Positions 9,803 to 18,937 of a DNA stretch of 57,457 bases are shown one piece after another; the stretch's first letter is position 1, and each line of letters opens with the position of its first letter. The notes under the pieces are model-generated. The model did no database searches. It saw only the letters and a program-made list of their open reading frames with translations, and was not told the DNA's origin. Position numbers and translations under genes: made by a program. Source of the stretch: Deltaproteobacteria bacterium (GTDB taxonomy: Bacteria; Desulfobacterota; Syntrophobacteria; BM002); NCBI GenBank assembly GCA_019309045.1, contig JAFDGZ010000010.1, positions 1-57,457 of the forward strand. Direction: 5' to 3'.

Positions 9803-10243
9803 ATGAAACTGCATGAGTTGAGACCACCGCAAGGTGCAAGGAGGCCAGCCAGGCGTGTTGGTCGGGGACCAGGCTCGGGGCTTGGCAAGACTGCGGGGCG
9901 GGGCACCAAGGGCCAGCGGTCGCGCTCGGGGGGTGGTACGCCCCCTGGATTCGAGGGCGGCCAGATGCCCTTGCAGCGGCGTCTGCCGAAGAGAGGCTTC
10001 ACCAATATTTTCAAGAAACGATATGCGGAGGTCAATATCAGAGACTTGCAAAAGTTTGCAAGCGACACAATAGTGGATGAAAGTGTGCTCCGGCAGGTTG
10101 GCTTGGTAAAAGGCCGCTGGCATGGGGTGAAGCTGCTCGGCAATGGCGAGATCAGTACACCTCTTGTGCTCAGGGTAAACAAGTGCAGCGAGTCAGCGCG
10201 GAGGAAAATCGAGGCCGCAGGCGGCAAAATCGAGGTGATCTAA
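9803..10243 (+). CDS. rplO: Ribosomal protein uL15
   Basis: A 146-residue late-assembly 50S protein. The glycine/arginine-rich N-terminal half ([19 protein letters not shown], then [20 protein letters not shown]) and the globular C-terminal half are both present. The stop is one base from the secY start codon, indicating coupled translation. Confidence 0.98.
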   Translation: MKLHELRPPQGARRPARRVGRGPGSGLGKTAGRGTKGQRSRSGGGTPPGFEGGQMPLQRRLPKRGFTNIFKKRYAEVNIRDLQKFASDTIVDESVLRQVGLVKGRWHGVKLLGNGEISTPLVLRVNKCSESARRKIEAAGGKIEVI

Positions 10244-10244
10244 A

Positions 10245-11552
10245 TTGCTGAACGGGTTTCAAACAATCGGAAAGATTCCTGAACTCAAGCGGCGAATCCT
10301 GATGACCTTCGCCTTGCTTGCAGTGTATCGGGTTGGCGTGCATGTTCCCACACCAGGTATCAATGCAGATGCGCTGGCCGCCTTCTTCAATCAGGCCCAG
10401 GGAACCCTGCTCGGGCTCTTTGACATGTTTGCCGGGGGCGCTCTGCGCAATCTGTCGGTCTTTGCCCTGGGTATCATGCCCTATATTAGTGCCTCCATCA
10501 TCCTGCAGCTGCTTACGGTGGTCATTCCCTATCTCGACCGACTCAACAAGGAGGGGGAGGCTGGCAGAAAGAAGATAACCCAGTACACCCGGTATGGCAC
10601 CGTGCTTCTCAGCTTCATTCAGGGTTTTGGCATTGCCTTCGGCCTCGAGGGCATGAGCGGTCCGGGCGGTGAAATGGTGGTGCTTGCCCCGGGCTGGGGA
10701 TTCCGCCTCATGACGGTTATTACTCTCACCGCAGGCACCGCCTTTATCATGTGGTTGGGTGAGCAGATCACGGAGCGGGGTATCGGCAACGGCATCTCTC
10801 TGATCATTTTCGCAGGTATCGTGGCCCGCATGCCCTCTGCTATTATCAATACCATGCGTCTGTTGACCACTGGTGAGCTGTCCACCTTCATGCTGCTCAT
10901 TCTGGCCGTTATGATGATAGCGGTGGTGGCGGCCATCATCTTTGTGGAGCAGGGGCAGCGACGCATCCCAGTGCAGTATGCCAAGCGGGTTGTGGGCCGC
11001 AAGATGTATGGAGGCCAGGCTACTCATCTGCCTCTCAAGGTGAACACGGCCGGCGTGATACCGCCCATTTTTGCTTCCTCCATCATCATGTTTCCTGCTA
11101 CCATTGCCAATTTTGTACAGATTCCCTGGATGAAATCTATTGCTGATGCACTTTCTCCCGGGGATATTGTCTATAATCTGGTCTACGTGGGCTTCATTAT
11201 TTTCTTTTGTTACTTTTACACGGCCATCGTGTTCAATCCCGTTGATGTAGCGGACAATATGAAGAAATACGGCGGCTACATTCCAGGAATCCGCCCTGGC
11301 AAGCGTACAGCGGACTACATTGACCGCGTGCTCTCCAGGATAACTCTGGGAGGGGCAATATACGTTTCAGCCGTGTGTGTACTTCCCACTATTTTGATTC
11401 GCAAGTTCAATGTGCCCTTCTACTTTGGCGGCACGGCCCTGTTGATAGTGGTAGGCGTGGCCATTGACACAGTGGGACAGATCGAGTCTCACATGCTGAC
11501 GCGCCATTACGAAGGGTTCATCAAGAAGGCTCGGGTGAAAGGAAGACGCTAG
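10245..11552 (+). CDS. secY: Protein translocase channel SecY (TTG start)
   Basis: The 435-residue central subunit of the Sec translocon in the inner membrane. About ten hydrophobic segments are visible, together with [13 protein letters not shown] after helix 1, the plug region [19 protein letters not shown], and the cytoplasmic loop [15 protein letters not shown] at 10245, 7 nt after GAGGTG, lies one base from the rplO stop; no better start exists. adk follows after 85 bp. Confidence 0.97.
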   Translation: MLNGFQTIGKIPELKRRILMTFALLAVYRVGVHVPTPGINADALAAFFNQAQGTLLGLFDMFAGGALRNLSVFALGIMPYISASIILQLLTVVIPYLDRLNKEGEAGRKKITQYTRYGTVLLSFIQGFGIAFGLEGMSGPGGEMVVLAPGWGFRLMTVITLTAGTAFIMWLGEQITERGIGNGISLIIFAGIVARMPSAIINTMRLLTTGELSTFMLLILAVMMIAVVAAIIFVEQGQRRIPVQYAKRVVGRKMYGGQATHLPLKVNTAGVIPPIFASSIIMFPATIANFVQIPWMKSIADALSPGDIVYNLVYVGFIIFFCYFYTAIVFNPVDVADNMKKYGGYIPGIRPGKRTADYIDRVLSRITLGGAIYVSAVCVLPTILIRKFNVPFYFGGTALLIVVGVAIDTVGQIESHMLTRHYEGFIKKARVKGRR

Positions 11553-11637
11553 GTGTCGGTGACAATGATTGTTGGCGGTTGTCCAGATGTGCTGCGTAGT
11601 GCAGACTGAGCATGTGTTTGGAGAGAGGGAGGGAAAT

Positions 11638-12279
11638 ATGAACATCATCTTGTTGGGACCACCAGGAGCGGGTAAGGGTACGCAGGCCAAAATGCTGGTA
11701 GAGAAGTATCATATTCCACAGATATCCACAGGAGATATCTTGCGGGCAGCTGTGAAAGAGGGTACTCCTCTGGGAAAAGAGGCCAAGAGTTATATGGACA
11801 GGGGCGAGCTGGTACCCGACTCGGTGGTCATAGGCATCGTAGAAGAACGAATCCAGGAGCCAGATTGTCAGAACGGCTACATGCTGGATGGCTTTCCGCG
11901 CACTGTTCCCCAGGCAGAAGCTCTTGACGAGATGTTGAAAAAACTTGCTTCGCAGATTGATCATGTGGTCTCCATCGAGGTGGGCACCGAAGAGTTGATC
12001 AAACGGCTTACCGGCAGGCGCACCTGTCGGGAATGTGGCGCCGGCTACCATCTGGTCTTTGATCCGCCTCAGAAGGAAGGGGTCTGCGATAAGTGTGGGG
12101 GAGAACTCTACCAGAGAGATGACGACAACGAGGAGACAGTGTCTTCCAGGCTCAAGGTGTACGATTCTCAGACTTCTCCCCTCATAGAGTACTACAAGAA
12201 GCAGGGAAAGCTTCGGCCAATTGATGGGGTTGGTGAGATCAGGGAGATTTTTCAACGCATAGTTTCGGTTCTTTCTTGA
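11638..12279 (+). CDS. adk: Adenylate kinase, zinc-lid form
   Basis: A 213-residue cytoplasmic enzyme catalysing ATP + AMP to 2 ADP. The P-loop is GPPGAGKGT (residues 7-15), the AMP-binding region [10 protein letters not shown], and the DGFPRT motif is near residue 84. The LID carries C130, C133, C150 and C153, the structural zinc site known from Gram-positive adenylate kinases. The open frame begins at 11569, but ATG 11638 follows GAGGGAGGG and gives the canonical [10 protein letters not shown] start. Confidence 0.98.
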   Translation: MNIILLGPPGAGKGTQAKMLVEKYHIPQISTGDILRAAVKEGTPLGKEAKSYMDRGELVPDSVVIGIVEERIQEPDCQNGYMLDGFPRTVPQAEALDEMLKKLASQIDHVVSIEVGTEELIKRLTGRRTCRECGAGYHLVFDPPQKEGVCDKCGGELYQRDDDNEETVSSRLKVYDSQTSPLIEYYKKQGKLRPIDGVGEIREIFQRIVSVLS

Positions 12280-12295
12280 GCGGTAAAGGGAAGCA

Positions 12296-13045
12296 TTGAT
12301 TCTTCTAAAGTCTCCGCAAGAGATCGCTATCATGCGGGATGCCAACCGTATTGTGGCGGAGATCCTTGCTGAGCTTGCAAATAGAGTGAAGCCGGGCGTC
12401 AGTACATGGGAGCTCAACGAGTACAGTGAAACTCTGGCCCGTAAATACCGTGTGCGGCCAGCCTTCAAGGGATACAGAGGGTTCCCATATGCTCTGTGCA
12501 CATCGATAAATGAAGAGGTGGTGCACGGCATGCCTTCTCGAGAGCGGCTGCTGCGAGAGGGCGACATAATCAGTCTGGATTTCGGGGTGATCTACCGAGG
12601 CTACTACGGTGATGCAGCAATAACAGTTGCTGTGGGCCAGGTAGACAAGGAGGCTGAACGTCTCTTGAGGACAACGGAGCAGTCTCTTTACAAGGGAATT
12701 GCCCAGGCCGTTGTAGGAAACAGGCTTTCGGATATATCGCACGCAATTCAGAGTTATGTTGAAGAAAGAGGCTTCTCCGTGGTTCGGGAATTCGTGGGAC
12801 ACGGCATCGGCCGCAGCCTTCACGAGAGTCCGCAAATCCCGAATTACGGTTCGCCCGGCCTGGGGGTCAGGCTCAAGGCTGGCATGGTGCTGGCCATTGA
12901 GCCCATGATCAACCAGGGTGACAGCGGCGTAGAGATCCTGGAAGACGGCTGGACTGCGGTGACCAAGGACCGGCGTCTGTCGGCTCATTATGAGCATTCC
13001 ATAGCAATAACAGACAATGGTCCGGAGATACTTTCCAGAAGATGA
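12296..13045 (+). CDS. map: Methionine aminopeptidase type I (TTG start)
   Basis: A 249-residue dinuclear-metal enzyme removing N-terminal methionine from nascent proteins. The five metal ligands are recognisable as D95, D106, H169, E202 and E233, with the substrate histidine H77 in EEVVHGMP. TTG 12296 is used, after AAAGGGAAG. It lies 16 bp downstream of adk, the usual secY-adk-map-infA arrangement. Confidence 0.96.
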   Translation: MILLKSPQEIAIMRDANRIVAEILAELANRVKPGVSTWELNEYSETLARKYRVRPAFKGYRGFPYALCTSINEEVVHGMPSRERLLREGDIISLDFGVIYRGYYGDAAITVAVGQVDKEAERLLRTTEQSLYKGIAQAVVGNRLSDISHAIQSYVEERGFSVVREFVGHGIGRSLHESPQIPNYGSPGLGVRLKAGMVLAIEPMINQGDSGVEILEDGWTAVTKDRRLSAHYEHSIAITDNGPEILSRR

Positions 13046-13093
13046 CAGCAGCCTGCTGTGCTGCGCCGAGCAGGATAAAATTGGGAGGAATCA

Positions 13094-13312
13094 ATGCCGA
13101 AAGAGGAAGCCATAGAAGTCGAGGGTACGGTGGTGGAGCCGTTGCCGAACGCCATGTTCAGAGTTGAACTGGAGAACGGCCATCGAATTCTCGCCCACAT
13201 CTCCGGGAAGATGCGCATGCACTTTATCAAGATTCTTCCGGGTGATAAGGTGACTGTGGAACTGTCGCCATATGATCTGACAAGAGGTCGGATTACTTAC
13301 CGGTCGAAGTGA
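13094..13312 (+). CDS. infA: Translation initiation factor IF-1
   Basis: A 72-residue OB-fold factor that blocks the ribosomal A site during initiation. Core motifs are [34 protein letters not shown] and [15 protein letters not shown] follows TGGGAGGAATCA. It lies between map and rpmJ in the spc/alpha boundary. Confidence 0.98.
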   Translation: MPKEEAIEVEGTVVEPLPNAMFRVELENGHRILAHISGKMRMHFIKILPGDKVTVELSPYDLTRGRITYRSK

Positions 13313-13372
13313 GTGTTGTCTCTGCCGAGATGATGCTTGGTGGCAAAACTGCCAGGAGAGGAAAATTGTGCG

Positions 13373-13486
13373 ATGAAAGTAAGAGCATCGGTTAAGCGAA
13401 TTTGCCGGAAGTGCAAGATTATCAGGCGACATGGTACTGTACGGGTAATCTGTGAGAATCCCCGGCACAAACAACGTCAAGGATAA
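13373..13486 (+). CDS. rpmJ: Ribosomal protein bL36, zinc form
   Basis: A 37-residue 50S protein. Translation from ATG 13373 gives [19 protein letters not shown] and then a C-terminal zinc ligand set C11, C14, C27 and H32, the typical zinc-containing L36. The ATG follows AGGAGAGG about a dozen bases upstream. It is flanked by infA and rpsM exactly as expected. Confidence 0.96.
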   Translation: MKVRASVKRICRKCKIIRRHGTVRVICENPRHKQRQG

Positions 13487-13504
13487 CCTACGGAGGGTGA
13501 AGCA

Positions 13505-13876
13505 TTGGCACGTATTTCTGGTATTGACTTACCCAAAAACAAAAGAATTGAGATAGCTCTCACATATATCTATGGGATAGGCCGGTCCACGTCGCAGAAG
13601 ATTCTGCAGAAGGCAGAGATTGACCCCAATACCAAGTCAGATCATCTTACCGAGGACGAGATTTCCCGTATTCGGCGGATCATAGACAGTGACTGCAAGG
13701 TGGAAGGCGACTTGCGCACTGAAGTCTCCATGAACATCAAAAGACTCATGGACCTCGGTTGCTATCGCGGTCTCAGACACAGAAGGGGGTTGCCAGTACG
13801 CGGTCAGCGCACCCACACCAATGCCAGGACGAGAAAAGGGCCGCGCAGGTCTGTGATCGGCAAACGCAAGAAGTAA
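13505..13876 (+). CDS. rpsM: Ribosomal protein uS13 (TTG start)
   Basis: A 123-residue 30S head protein forming intersubunit bridges. It begins [20 protein letters not shown] and carries the C-terminal signature [20 protein letters not shown]. The start is TTG 13505, after CGGAGGGTGA. It is the first gene of the alpha-operon set (rpsM-rpsK-rpsD-rpoA-rplQ). Confidence 0.97.
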   Translation: MARISGIDLPKNKRIEIALTYIYGIGRSTSQKILQKAEIDPNTKSDHLTEDEISRIRRIIDSDCKVEGDLRTEVSMNIKRLMDLGCYRGLRHRRGLPVRGQRTHTNARTRKGPRRSVIGKRKK

Positions 13877-13894
13877 ACGATTGTAGGAGGAGAA

Positions 13895-14290
13895 ATGGCT
13901 AGAGCGAGGGGCAAGGTTTCCCGGAAGAAGAAAGAACGCAAGAACATTTTAAACGGGATCGCCCATATCCAATCTACGTTCAATAACACCATTATCACCA
14001 TAACCGATACGAGCGGCAACGTCATTGCCTGGTCCAGCGCCGGCAGTCAGGGGTTCAAGGGCTCTCGCAAGAGCACGCCCTTTGCTGCTCAATTGGCTGC
14101 AGAAGACGCAGCAAAAAAGGCGCAGGAACACGGAGTGCAGAATATCGAGGTATATGTCAAAGGCCCTGGTGCCGGTCGAGAAGCCGCCCTGAGGGCTTTG
14201 CAGGCGGCAGGCTTCCATGTGAGCCTTATTCGTGACGTTACTCCAATACCACACAACGGTTGCCGGCCGCCTAAAAGAAGACGAGTGTAA
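13895..14290 (+). CDS. rpsK: Ribosomal protein uS11
   Basis: A 131-residue platform protein of the 30S subunit. Conserved stretches are [35 protein letters not shown] and the C-terminal [19 protein letters not shown] follows GTAGGAGGAGAA, a near-perfect ribosome-binding site. rpsD starts 14 bp after its stop. Confidence 0.98.
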   Translation: MARARGKVSRKKKERKNILNGIAHIQSTFNNTIITITDTSGNVIAWSSAGSQGFKGSRKSTPFAAQLAAEDAAKKAQEHGVQNIEVYVKGPGAGREAALRALQAAGFHVSLIRDVTPIPHNGCRPPKRRRV

Positions 14291-14304
14291 TTAAGGAGGT
14301 TGAC

Positions 14305-14931
14305 TTGGCTCGTTATACAGAATCCGTATGCCGACTCTGCCGTCGGGAGAACTTGAAGCTATTTCTCAAAGGAGATCGCTGCTACTCGGATAAGTGTGCC
14401 TTTGAGCGCCGCAGCTACCCGCCCGGTCAACATGGCCAGGGCCGGAGCAAGTTTTCGGACTATGGTTTACAGTTGCGCGAGAAACAGAAAGTAAAACGAA
14501 TGTACGGCATGCTCGAGCGACAGTTTCGAAATTACTTTCACAAGGCAGAACGTCAGAAGGGGGTAACCGGAACTAATCTTCTCATACTTCTCGAGCGCCG
14601 TCTCGACAACGTGGTGTACCGCCTTGGTTTCGCCAATTCCAGATCCCAGGCAAGACAGCTGGTTCGTCACAACCATATGCTGGTGAATGGCAGACGGGTC
14701 AATATCCCCTCATATCTGGTGAAGGTAGGCGACATTGTCGAGGTAAAGGAGAAGAGTCGGGCCATGGTGCCCATTGTGGAAGCAATGGAGGCGGTTGCTC
14801 GTCGCGGGGTGCCCCAGTGGCTTGAGCTTGACAAAGATACCTTTAAAGGCACGGTGAAATCCTTCCCGTCCAGGGAAGAGTTGACAATGCCCATCCAAGA
14901 ACAGCTCATCGTGGAGCTCTATTCCAAATAA
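14305..14931 (+). CDS. rpsD: Ribosomal protein uS4, zinc form (TTG start)
   Basis: A 208-residue primary 16S rRNA-binding protein; in E. coli it represses the alpha operon. The N-terminus has four cysteines C9, C12, C26 and C31, the zinc-binding variant. The S4 RNA-binding domain begins around residue 98 with [23 protein letters not shown] 14305 follows AAGGAGGT. Confidence 0.97.
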   Translation: MARYTESVCRLCRRENLKLFLKGDRCYSDKCAFERRSYPPGQHGQGRSKFSDYGLQLREKQKVKRMYGMLERQFRNYFHKAERQKGVTGTNLLILLERRLDNVVYRLGFANSRSQARQLVRHNHMLVNGRRVNIPSYLVKVGDIVEVKEKSRAMVPIVEAMEAVARRGVPQWLELDKDTFKGTVKSFPSREELTMPIQEQLIVELYSK

Positions 14932-15023
14932 ATCTCTGAGCCTGATGCACTTCTCAGGAGGAATAACTGCCCGCAGCCAGCATGTGAGTCATCAGGACAG
15001 AGGTTTATATGAGAGGAGGCGCC

Positions 15024-16031
15024 ATGGAAAGAAATTGGCGTGAATTGATCAGGCCCAAGCGGCTGGAGCTGGACGAGAAAACCGCGTCACGGTCTTATGG
15101 AAAATTTTCTTGCGAACCCCTGGAGCGCGGTTTCGGAATTACCCTGGGCAATGCCTTGCGCAGAGTGCTGCTGTCCTCCTTGCAGGGGGCTGCCATCACC
15201 TCGGTGAAAATCGATTCTGTACTGCACGAGTTTTCCTCTATCACCGGGGTCCGCGAGGACGTCACTGACATCATCCTCAATCTGAAAGAAGTAAGGCTCA
15301 AACTCCATGGCGAAGAACCGCGGACAATCACGGTGGAAAAAACAGGAGACGGCGTTCTCACTGCGGGTGATTTTAGCTGCCCCCCGGAGGTGGAGATTCT
15401 CAATCCCGAGCAGCACATTGCCACTTTGTCCAAGGACGGCAAGTTGCGCATGGAAATGCAGGTGAAGATGGGCAAAGGCTATGTGCCAGCTGAACGCAAC
15501 ACGGAAGAAGACGCTCCCATCGGGGTGATCCCCATGGACGCAATTTTCTCTCCTATCCGCAAAGTGAACTATGTGGTTACCCAGGCACGAGTCGGCCAGA
15601 TAACCGACTACGACAAGCTCACCATGGAGGTGTGGACAGACGGCAGCGTGCTGCCAGAGGATGCCATTGCCTACGCAGCCAAGATTCTCAAAGAACAATT
15701 GACCATCTTTATCAACTTCGATGAAGAGCTCGAGCCTCAGGTGGAAGAAGAGGTAGAAGAGGAACAACCTCTGAACGACAACCTGTTCCGGACTGTAGAG
15801 GAGCTCGAACTTTCAGTGCGTTCCGCCAACTGTCTCAAGAATGCCAACATCCGCTACATTGGAGAGCTTGTCCAGAAAACGGAAGCGGAGATGCTGAAGA
15901 CCAAGAACTTCGGTCGCAAGTCCCTGAATGAGATCAAGGAGATTCTCACAGAAATGGGTCTCTCTCTGGGGATGAAAATAGAGAACTTCCCATCGCGGGA
16001 GGAGATCGAAGAGAGAAAGGAACAGGAGTAG
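15024..16031 (+). CDS. rpoA: RNA polymerase alpha subunit
   Basis: A 335-residue subunit that dimerises to nucleate RNA polymerase assembly. The N-terminal domain has [18 protein letters not shown]. The C-terminal domain, which contacts UP elements and activators, shows [16 protein letters not shown] and [16 protein letters not shown]. An acidic linker near residue 245 joins the two. The frame extends to an ATG at 15009, but ATG 15024 follows AGAGGAGG at 15012-15019 and matches the usual start. rplQ begins on the next base after its stop. Confidence 0.97.
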   Translation: MERNWRELIRPKRLELDEKTASRSYGKFSCEPLERGFGITLGNALRRVLLSSLQGAAITSVKIDSVLHEFSSITGVREDVTDIILNLKEVRLKLHGEEPRTITVEKTGDGVLTAGDFSCPPEVEILNPEQHIATLSKDGKLRMEMQVKMGKGYVPAERNTEEDAPIGVIPMDAIFSPIRKVNYVVTQARVGQITDYDKLTMEVWTDGSVLPEDAIAYAAKILKEQLTIFINFDEELEPQVEEEVEEEQPLNDNLFRTVEELELSVRSANCLKNANIRYIGELVQKTEAEMLKTKNFGRKSLNEIKEILTEMGLSLGMKIENFPSREEIEERKEQE

Positions 16032-16655
16032 ATGAGACACCGGAAGAGCGGCAGAAAGCTCAATCGCACCTCCAGTCATCGGCTGGCTATGTTTCGCAAC
16101 ATGGTCACTTCGCTGCTGGAACATGAGCGAATTTATACCACTACGGCCAAGGCGAAAGAGATTCGCAGATGGGCTGACTGGATGATCACCCTGGGCAAAC
16201 GCGGCGATCTGCATGCCAGGCGGCAGGCCCTACAGGTGGTGAGAGACAAGAAGATTGTTCACAAGCTTTTTGACGATCTGGCGCGGCGATATCAGGCGAG
16301 AGCAGGCGGCTATACCCGCATTGTAAAAGTAGGGTTTCGCCCGGGAGACGGTGCGCCACTCAGTCTGGTTGAACTGGTCAGTGGTGAAACTCCCAAGAAG
16401 AGGAAGAAAAAGAAGCGCAAGGTGAAAAAAGAAAAAGCTGCTGTGCAGGCGGCCCCGGCTGAGGCGCCAGCTGAACAGGAGGCGCCTGCAGAGGCCGAGG
16501 AGGTGCAGGCCGCGGCAGAAAGTGAATCGCAGCCGGCAGAGGAAGAAAAGGCGGCTGAAGAAGCAGCAGCTGAACCGGAAGGTAAATCCCCTGACGAGTC
16601 AAAGAAAGAGGAAGAAGCCTCTGCAGAGGTCGAACAGGAAGAAGACAAGAAATAA
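16032..16655 (+). CDS. rplQ: Ribosomal protein bL17 with long Lys/Ala/Glu tail
   Basis: Residues 1-118 are a normal L17 ([20 protein letters not shown], then [20 protein letters not shown]), a 50S protein at the exit-tunnel opening. Residues 121-135 are almost entirely Lys/Arg, and residues 136-207 are an Ala/Glu/Pro-rich low-complexity acidic segment. Bacterial L17 is commonly about 115-150 residues, so this is an extension of roughly 85. Frame and codon use continue smoothly to the stop, which is followed at once by the operon terminator, so it is not an assembly artefact on visible evidence. Its job is unknown. Confidence 0.95.
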   Translation: MRHRKSGRKLNRTSSHRLAMFRNMVTSLLEHERIYTTTAKAKEIRRWADWMITLGKRGDLHARRQALQVVRDKKIVHKLFDDLARRYQARAGGYTRIVKVGFRPGDGAPLSLVELVSGETPKKRKKKKRKVKKEKAAVQAAPAEAPAEQEAPAEAEEVQAAAESESQPAEEEKAAEEAAAEPEGKSPDESKKEEEASAEVEQEEDKK

Positions 16656-16659
16656 CAGA

Positions 16660-16721
16660 CCCTGACAGGCAAGCCATGTCAGGGTGGGGCAATCTCTCAG
16701 CGGGGATTGCTCTTTTTTTTT
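16660..16721 (+). terminator. Intrinsic terminator(s) of the S10-spc-alpha operon
   Basis: Two hairpins follow rplQ. The first pairs CCCTGACA (16660-16667) with TGTCAGGG (16677-16684). The second pairs GCAATC (16689-16694) with GATTGC (16705-16710) and runs directly into TCTTTTTTTTT. The second is a standard Rho-independent terminator; the first, stronger stem may reinforce it. Confidence 0.85.
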
Positions 16722-16775
16722 GGGGGCGCGGTCCTGCGCTGCTTGCCAGGCAGCGGCCTGACAAAAGGAAAATGC

Positions 16776-16803
16776 TTGCATATTGACGAAACAGGTGTAT
16801 CTT
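16776..16803 (+). promoter_or_regulatory. Possible sigma-70 promoter before the EF-Tu-like gene
   Basis: TTGCAT (16776-16781), a 16-bp spacer and TATCTT (16798-16803) lie about 200 bp upstream of the gene at 17000. The match is weak, but a promoter is expected here because the preceding operon is terminated at 16721. The leader between 16804 and 16999 shows no recognised riboswitch. Confidence 0.35.
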
Positions 16804-16999
16804 TTTTCATGATGAGGAGGCTCAGGCTAATTGAGTCCACCAGTAGGGGATGCTGGCCAGAGCCTGCCGCTGCTGGGGGAGCCAGATGTGCGCACGCAGG
16901 CGAATCATGGCGCGGCAACGGCCGCTATGGCGGCAAACAACTCTCAAAACCGGGGCCTGGCAAGAGAAATCCGGGCCGGCGAAAAAAAGGGGGAGAATC

Positions 17000-17257
17000 A
17001 TGGCTGAGGTGGAAGTCGGGATTGTCAAGAAGTTTTTCGCCAAGCCGAGTGTGGCGGCCATAGAGGTCAAGGGTGAGGGGATCAAGGTTGGCGACATGCT
17101 GCACTTCAAAGGTCATACCACAGACTTCAGCCAGCAAGTGGCAAGCATGCAGGAAGAGAATAAGGCTATCGACAAAGCAGCGCCAGGGCAGCTGGTTGGC
17201 GTCCAGGTAAAAGAGAGGGTGCGAGAGAACGATATTGTCTACAAGGTGATTGACTGA
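17000..17257 (+). CDS. Small translation elongation factor-like protein (EF-Tu domain 2 type)
   Basis: An 85-residue protein resembling a free-standing EF-Tu/EF-G domain-2 beta barrel. Visible features are AEVEVGIVKKFFAKPSVAAI, then a GDMLHFKGHTTDF segment and VGVQVKERVRENDIVYKV at the C-terminus, as in the short proteins annotated translation elongation factor-like in deltaproteobacteria and archaea. There is no GTPase domain. ATG 17000 follows AAAGGGGGAG; the frame is open further upstream but those residues are not family-like. It stands alone between the ribosomal operon terminator and a converging regulator gene. Its function is not established. Confidence 0.8.
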   Translation: MAEVEVGIVKKFFAKPSVAAIEVKGEGIKVGDMLHFKGHTTDFSQQVASMQEENKAIDKAAPGQLVGVQVKERVRENDIVYKVID

Positions 17258-17362
17258 GTACTGCCCCGGCCGCGCCGCGTGGGCAACAAAGGTGGGCGGT
17301 CGCCTCTGCTGTTCCCGGAGAAAGACTTGCGCTGCTTTTCTGGTCCACGGCGGCGGCTGACC

Positions 17363-18067
17363 TCAGAGCTTGAGCTCTCCGTCGGCAACTCTCTGCAATC
17401 GCTCGCAATCGAGCAGCTGCACCTGATTGCGCCCCACCTTCAACAGTTGCTGCTGCTGCAGCCGGCGAAAGGTCCGGGAGAGCGTCTCACTTACTGTGCC
17501 CAGACGGGAAGCGAGAGTAGATTTGCTGGTTTCCAGGGCTACTGAGATGCCGTCTGTCACCTGGCCGTGCTGCTGGCGCGCCCGGGCGAGAAGATGCCGG
17601 CACAGCCTCGCTGCCACTTCCCGGAGCGACAGGTCCTCTATGCTGATGTTCAGTCTCTGCAACAGTTCAGCCATGGTGGCAATCATGTTGAGGGCCAGCT
17701 GGGGCGTGCGCTCCACCAGGCTGCCGAACTCCTCCTTGCCAAAAAATACCAGGCGGCCGGCAGCAATAGACTCGGCGTACACCGGGTAGGTGCCTCCAGA
17801 AAAGGCAGCTGCCTCCGCAAAGGTCTGTCCAGGCCTCACCATTCGCAGCACGTATTCCTTGCCGTCGGCCGATATTTTTGAAAGCTTGATTTTCCCCTGC
17901 AACAGGACAAAGAATCCTCGAGCTGGTTCTCCTGCGGCAAACAGCATTTCACCAGGGGCCAGTTGTCTTAGCCTGGCTATGCCTGCCAGGGCCTGCAGGT
18001 GTTCAGGGGAGAGATCCCGAAACAGCTCGGCGCTGCGCAATTCCTGGACAAGTTGCTCTCGTTTCAT
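17363..18067 (-). CDS. Crp/Fnr-family transcriptional regulator
   Basis: A 234-residue regulator with an N-terminal cyclic-nucleotide-binding-type beta barrel (residues about 15-130, LAPGEMLFAAGEPARGFFVL) and a C-terminal winged helix-turn-helix (about 165-225, STLASRLGTVSETLSRTFRR). It lacks the N-terminal cysteine set of oxygen-sensing FNR, so a haem-, nucleotide- or other ligand-sensing type is likelier; the ligand is unknown. It starts 12 bp after the SAM-enzyme gene stop on the same strand, so the two are probably cotranscribed. The start is preceded only by a weak TGGAAA. Confidence 0.88.
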   Translation of the reverse strand: MKREQLVQELRSAELFRDLSPEHLQALAGIARLRQLAPGEMLFAAGEPARGFFVLLQGKIKLSKISADGKEYVLRMVRPGQTFAEAAAFSGGTYPVYAESIAAGRLVFFGKEEFGSLVERTPQLALNMIATMAELLQRLNISIEDLSLREVAARLCRHLLARARQQHGQVTDGISVALETSKSTLASRLGTVSETLSRTFRRLQQQQLLKVGRNQVQLLDCERLQRVADGELKL

Positions 18068-18079
18068 AATTATTTCCAG

Positions 18080-18883
18080 CTAATAGCGAACCGTTTTCTT
18101 GCGGCGCACCACTATGGCGGCGCCAATTCCCTGGCCCAGAAGTCGAGCCGCCTCGCCGTTGCGCACCGCCACCTCGAGATAGCCGCAGCTTCCTTTCAAG
18201 GCAAAGGGTTCCGCCAGGGGGGCCTGCTCATAGGTGAGGGGGCCTGTGAGCACAGGGCGGTCAGCCACCCGCACCTCCCAGTGGACGAGTTCTTCGGCAG
18301 GAAAATCTGCCGGACAGAGAATGTTGGAGATGAGATTGCCAAAGCGATCGATGTGGAGAACCTGGCCCTTGACCTCCTGCTGTTCTCTAGAGAGCATGGC
18401 AAGCGGACTCGTGCCTCGATAAGGGAACTCGCTTCCCAGCCTGGCCAACGGCAAGCCGAGAGAGAGGTGGCCGGCAACAGGTGCGAAGATGTCACGGGCG
18501 TGGAAGGTGGCGCTAACCCGAGGCAGCCAGTAACTGGAATTTTCCAGGGCCACCACCCGGCGGGGAGGCTCCAGGGCAAAGACCAGATCGAAGATGCCGT
18601 TGTCGGGGCCGACAAAGAAGAATTGCCCACTGACGGCTGCCAGGCCCCGCCGCTTTCCTCCCACCCCGGGGTCCACTACGGCCAGGTGTATGGTCTGCGG
18701 TGGAAAGCAGTGAAAACTCGAGGCCAGCACAAAGCCGCCCTGGACGATATTGTGGGCGGCGATCTCGTGGGTGATGTCTACGAGACGAATCTGCGGATTG
18801 ATGCGCAGCAGGGTCCCTTTTACAGCGGCCACGTAGTGGTCTCGGGTGCCAAAATCTGTGAGCAGAGTTACGATTCTTGCCAT
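18080..18883 (-). CDS. S-adenosyl-L-methionine hydrolase (adenosine-forming), DUF62 family
   Basis: A 267-residue member of the SAM hydroxide adenosyltransferase family, related to fluorinase and chlorinase; family members split SAM with water into adenosine and methionine. The N-terminal signature LLTDFGTRDHYVAA (residues 7-20), DITHEI, VVDPGVGG, FFVGPDNGIF and the C-terminal IDRFGNLISNI are all visible. It lies between threonine aldolase and a Crp/Fnr regulator on the same strand, with gaps of 54 and 12 bp, suggesting an operon. The physiological reason for this grouping is not known. Confidence 0.9.
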   Translation of the reverse strand: MARIVTLLTDFGTRDHYVAAVKGTLLRINPQIRLVDITHEIAAHNIVQGGFVLASSFHCFPPQTIHLAVVDPGVGGKRRGLAAVSGQFFFVGPDNGIFDLVFALEPPRRVVALENSSYWLPRVSATFHARDIFAPVAGHLSLGLPLARLGSEFPYRGTSPLAMLSREQQEVKGQVLHIDRFGNLISNILCPADFPAEELVHWEVRVADRPVLTGPLTYEQAPLAEPFALKGSCGYLEVAVRNGEAARLLGQGIGAAIVVRRKKTVRY

Positions 18884-18937
18884 GGTGACGACTCGCTGCA
18901 GGAGAAGCCGGTGCTCCAGCAGCCGCCCTGTTGCCGG

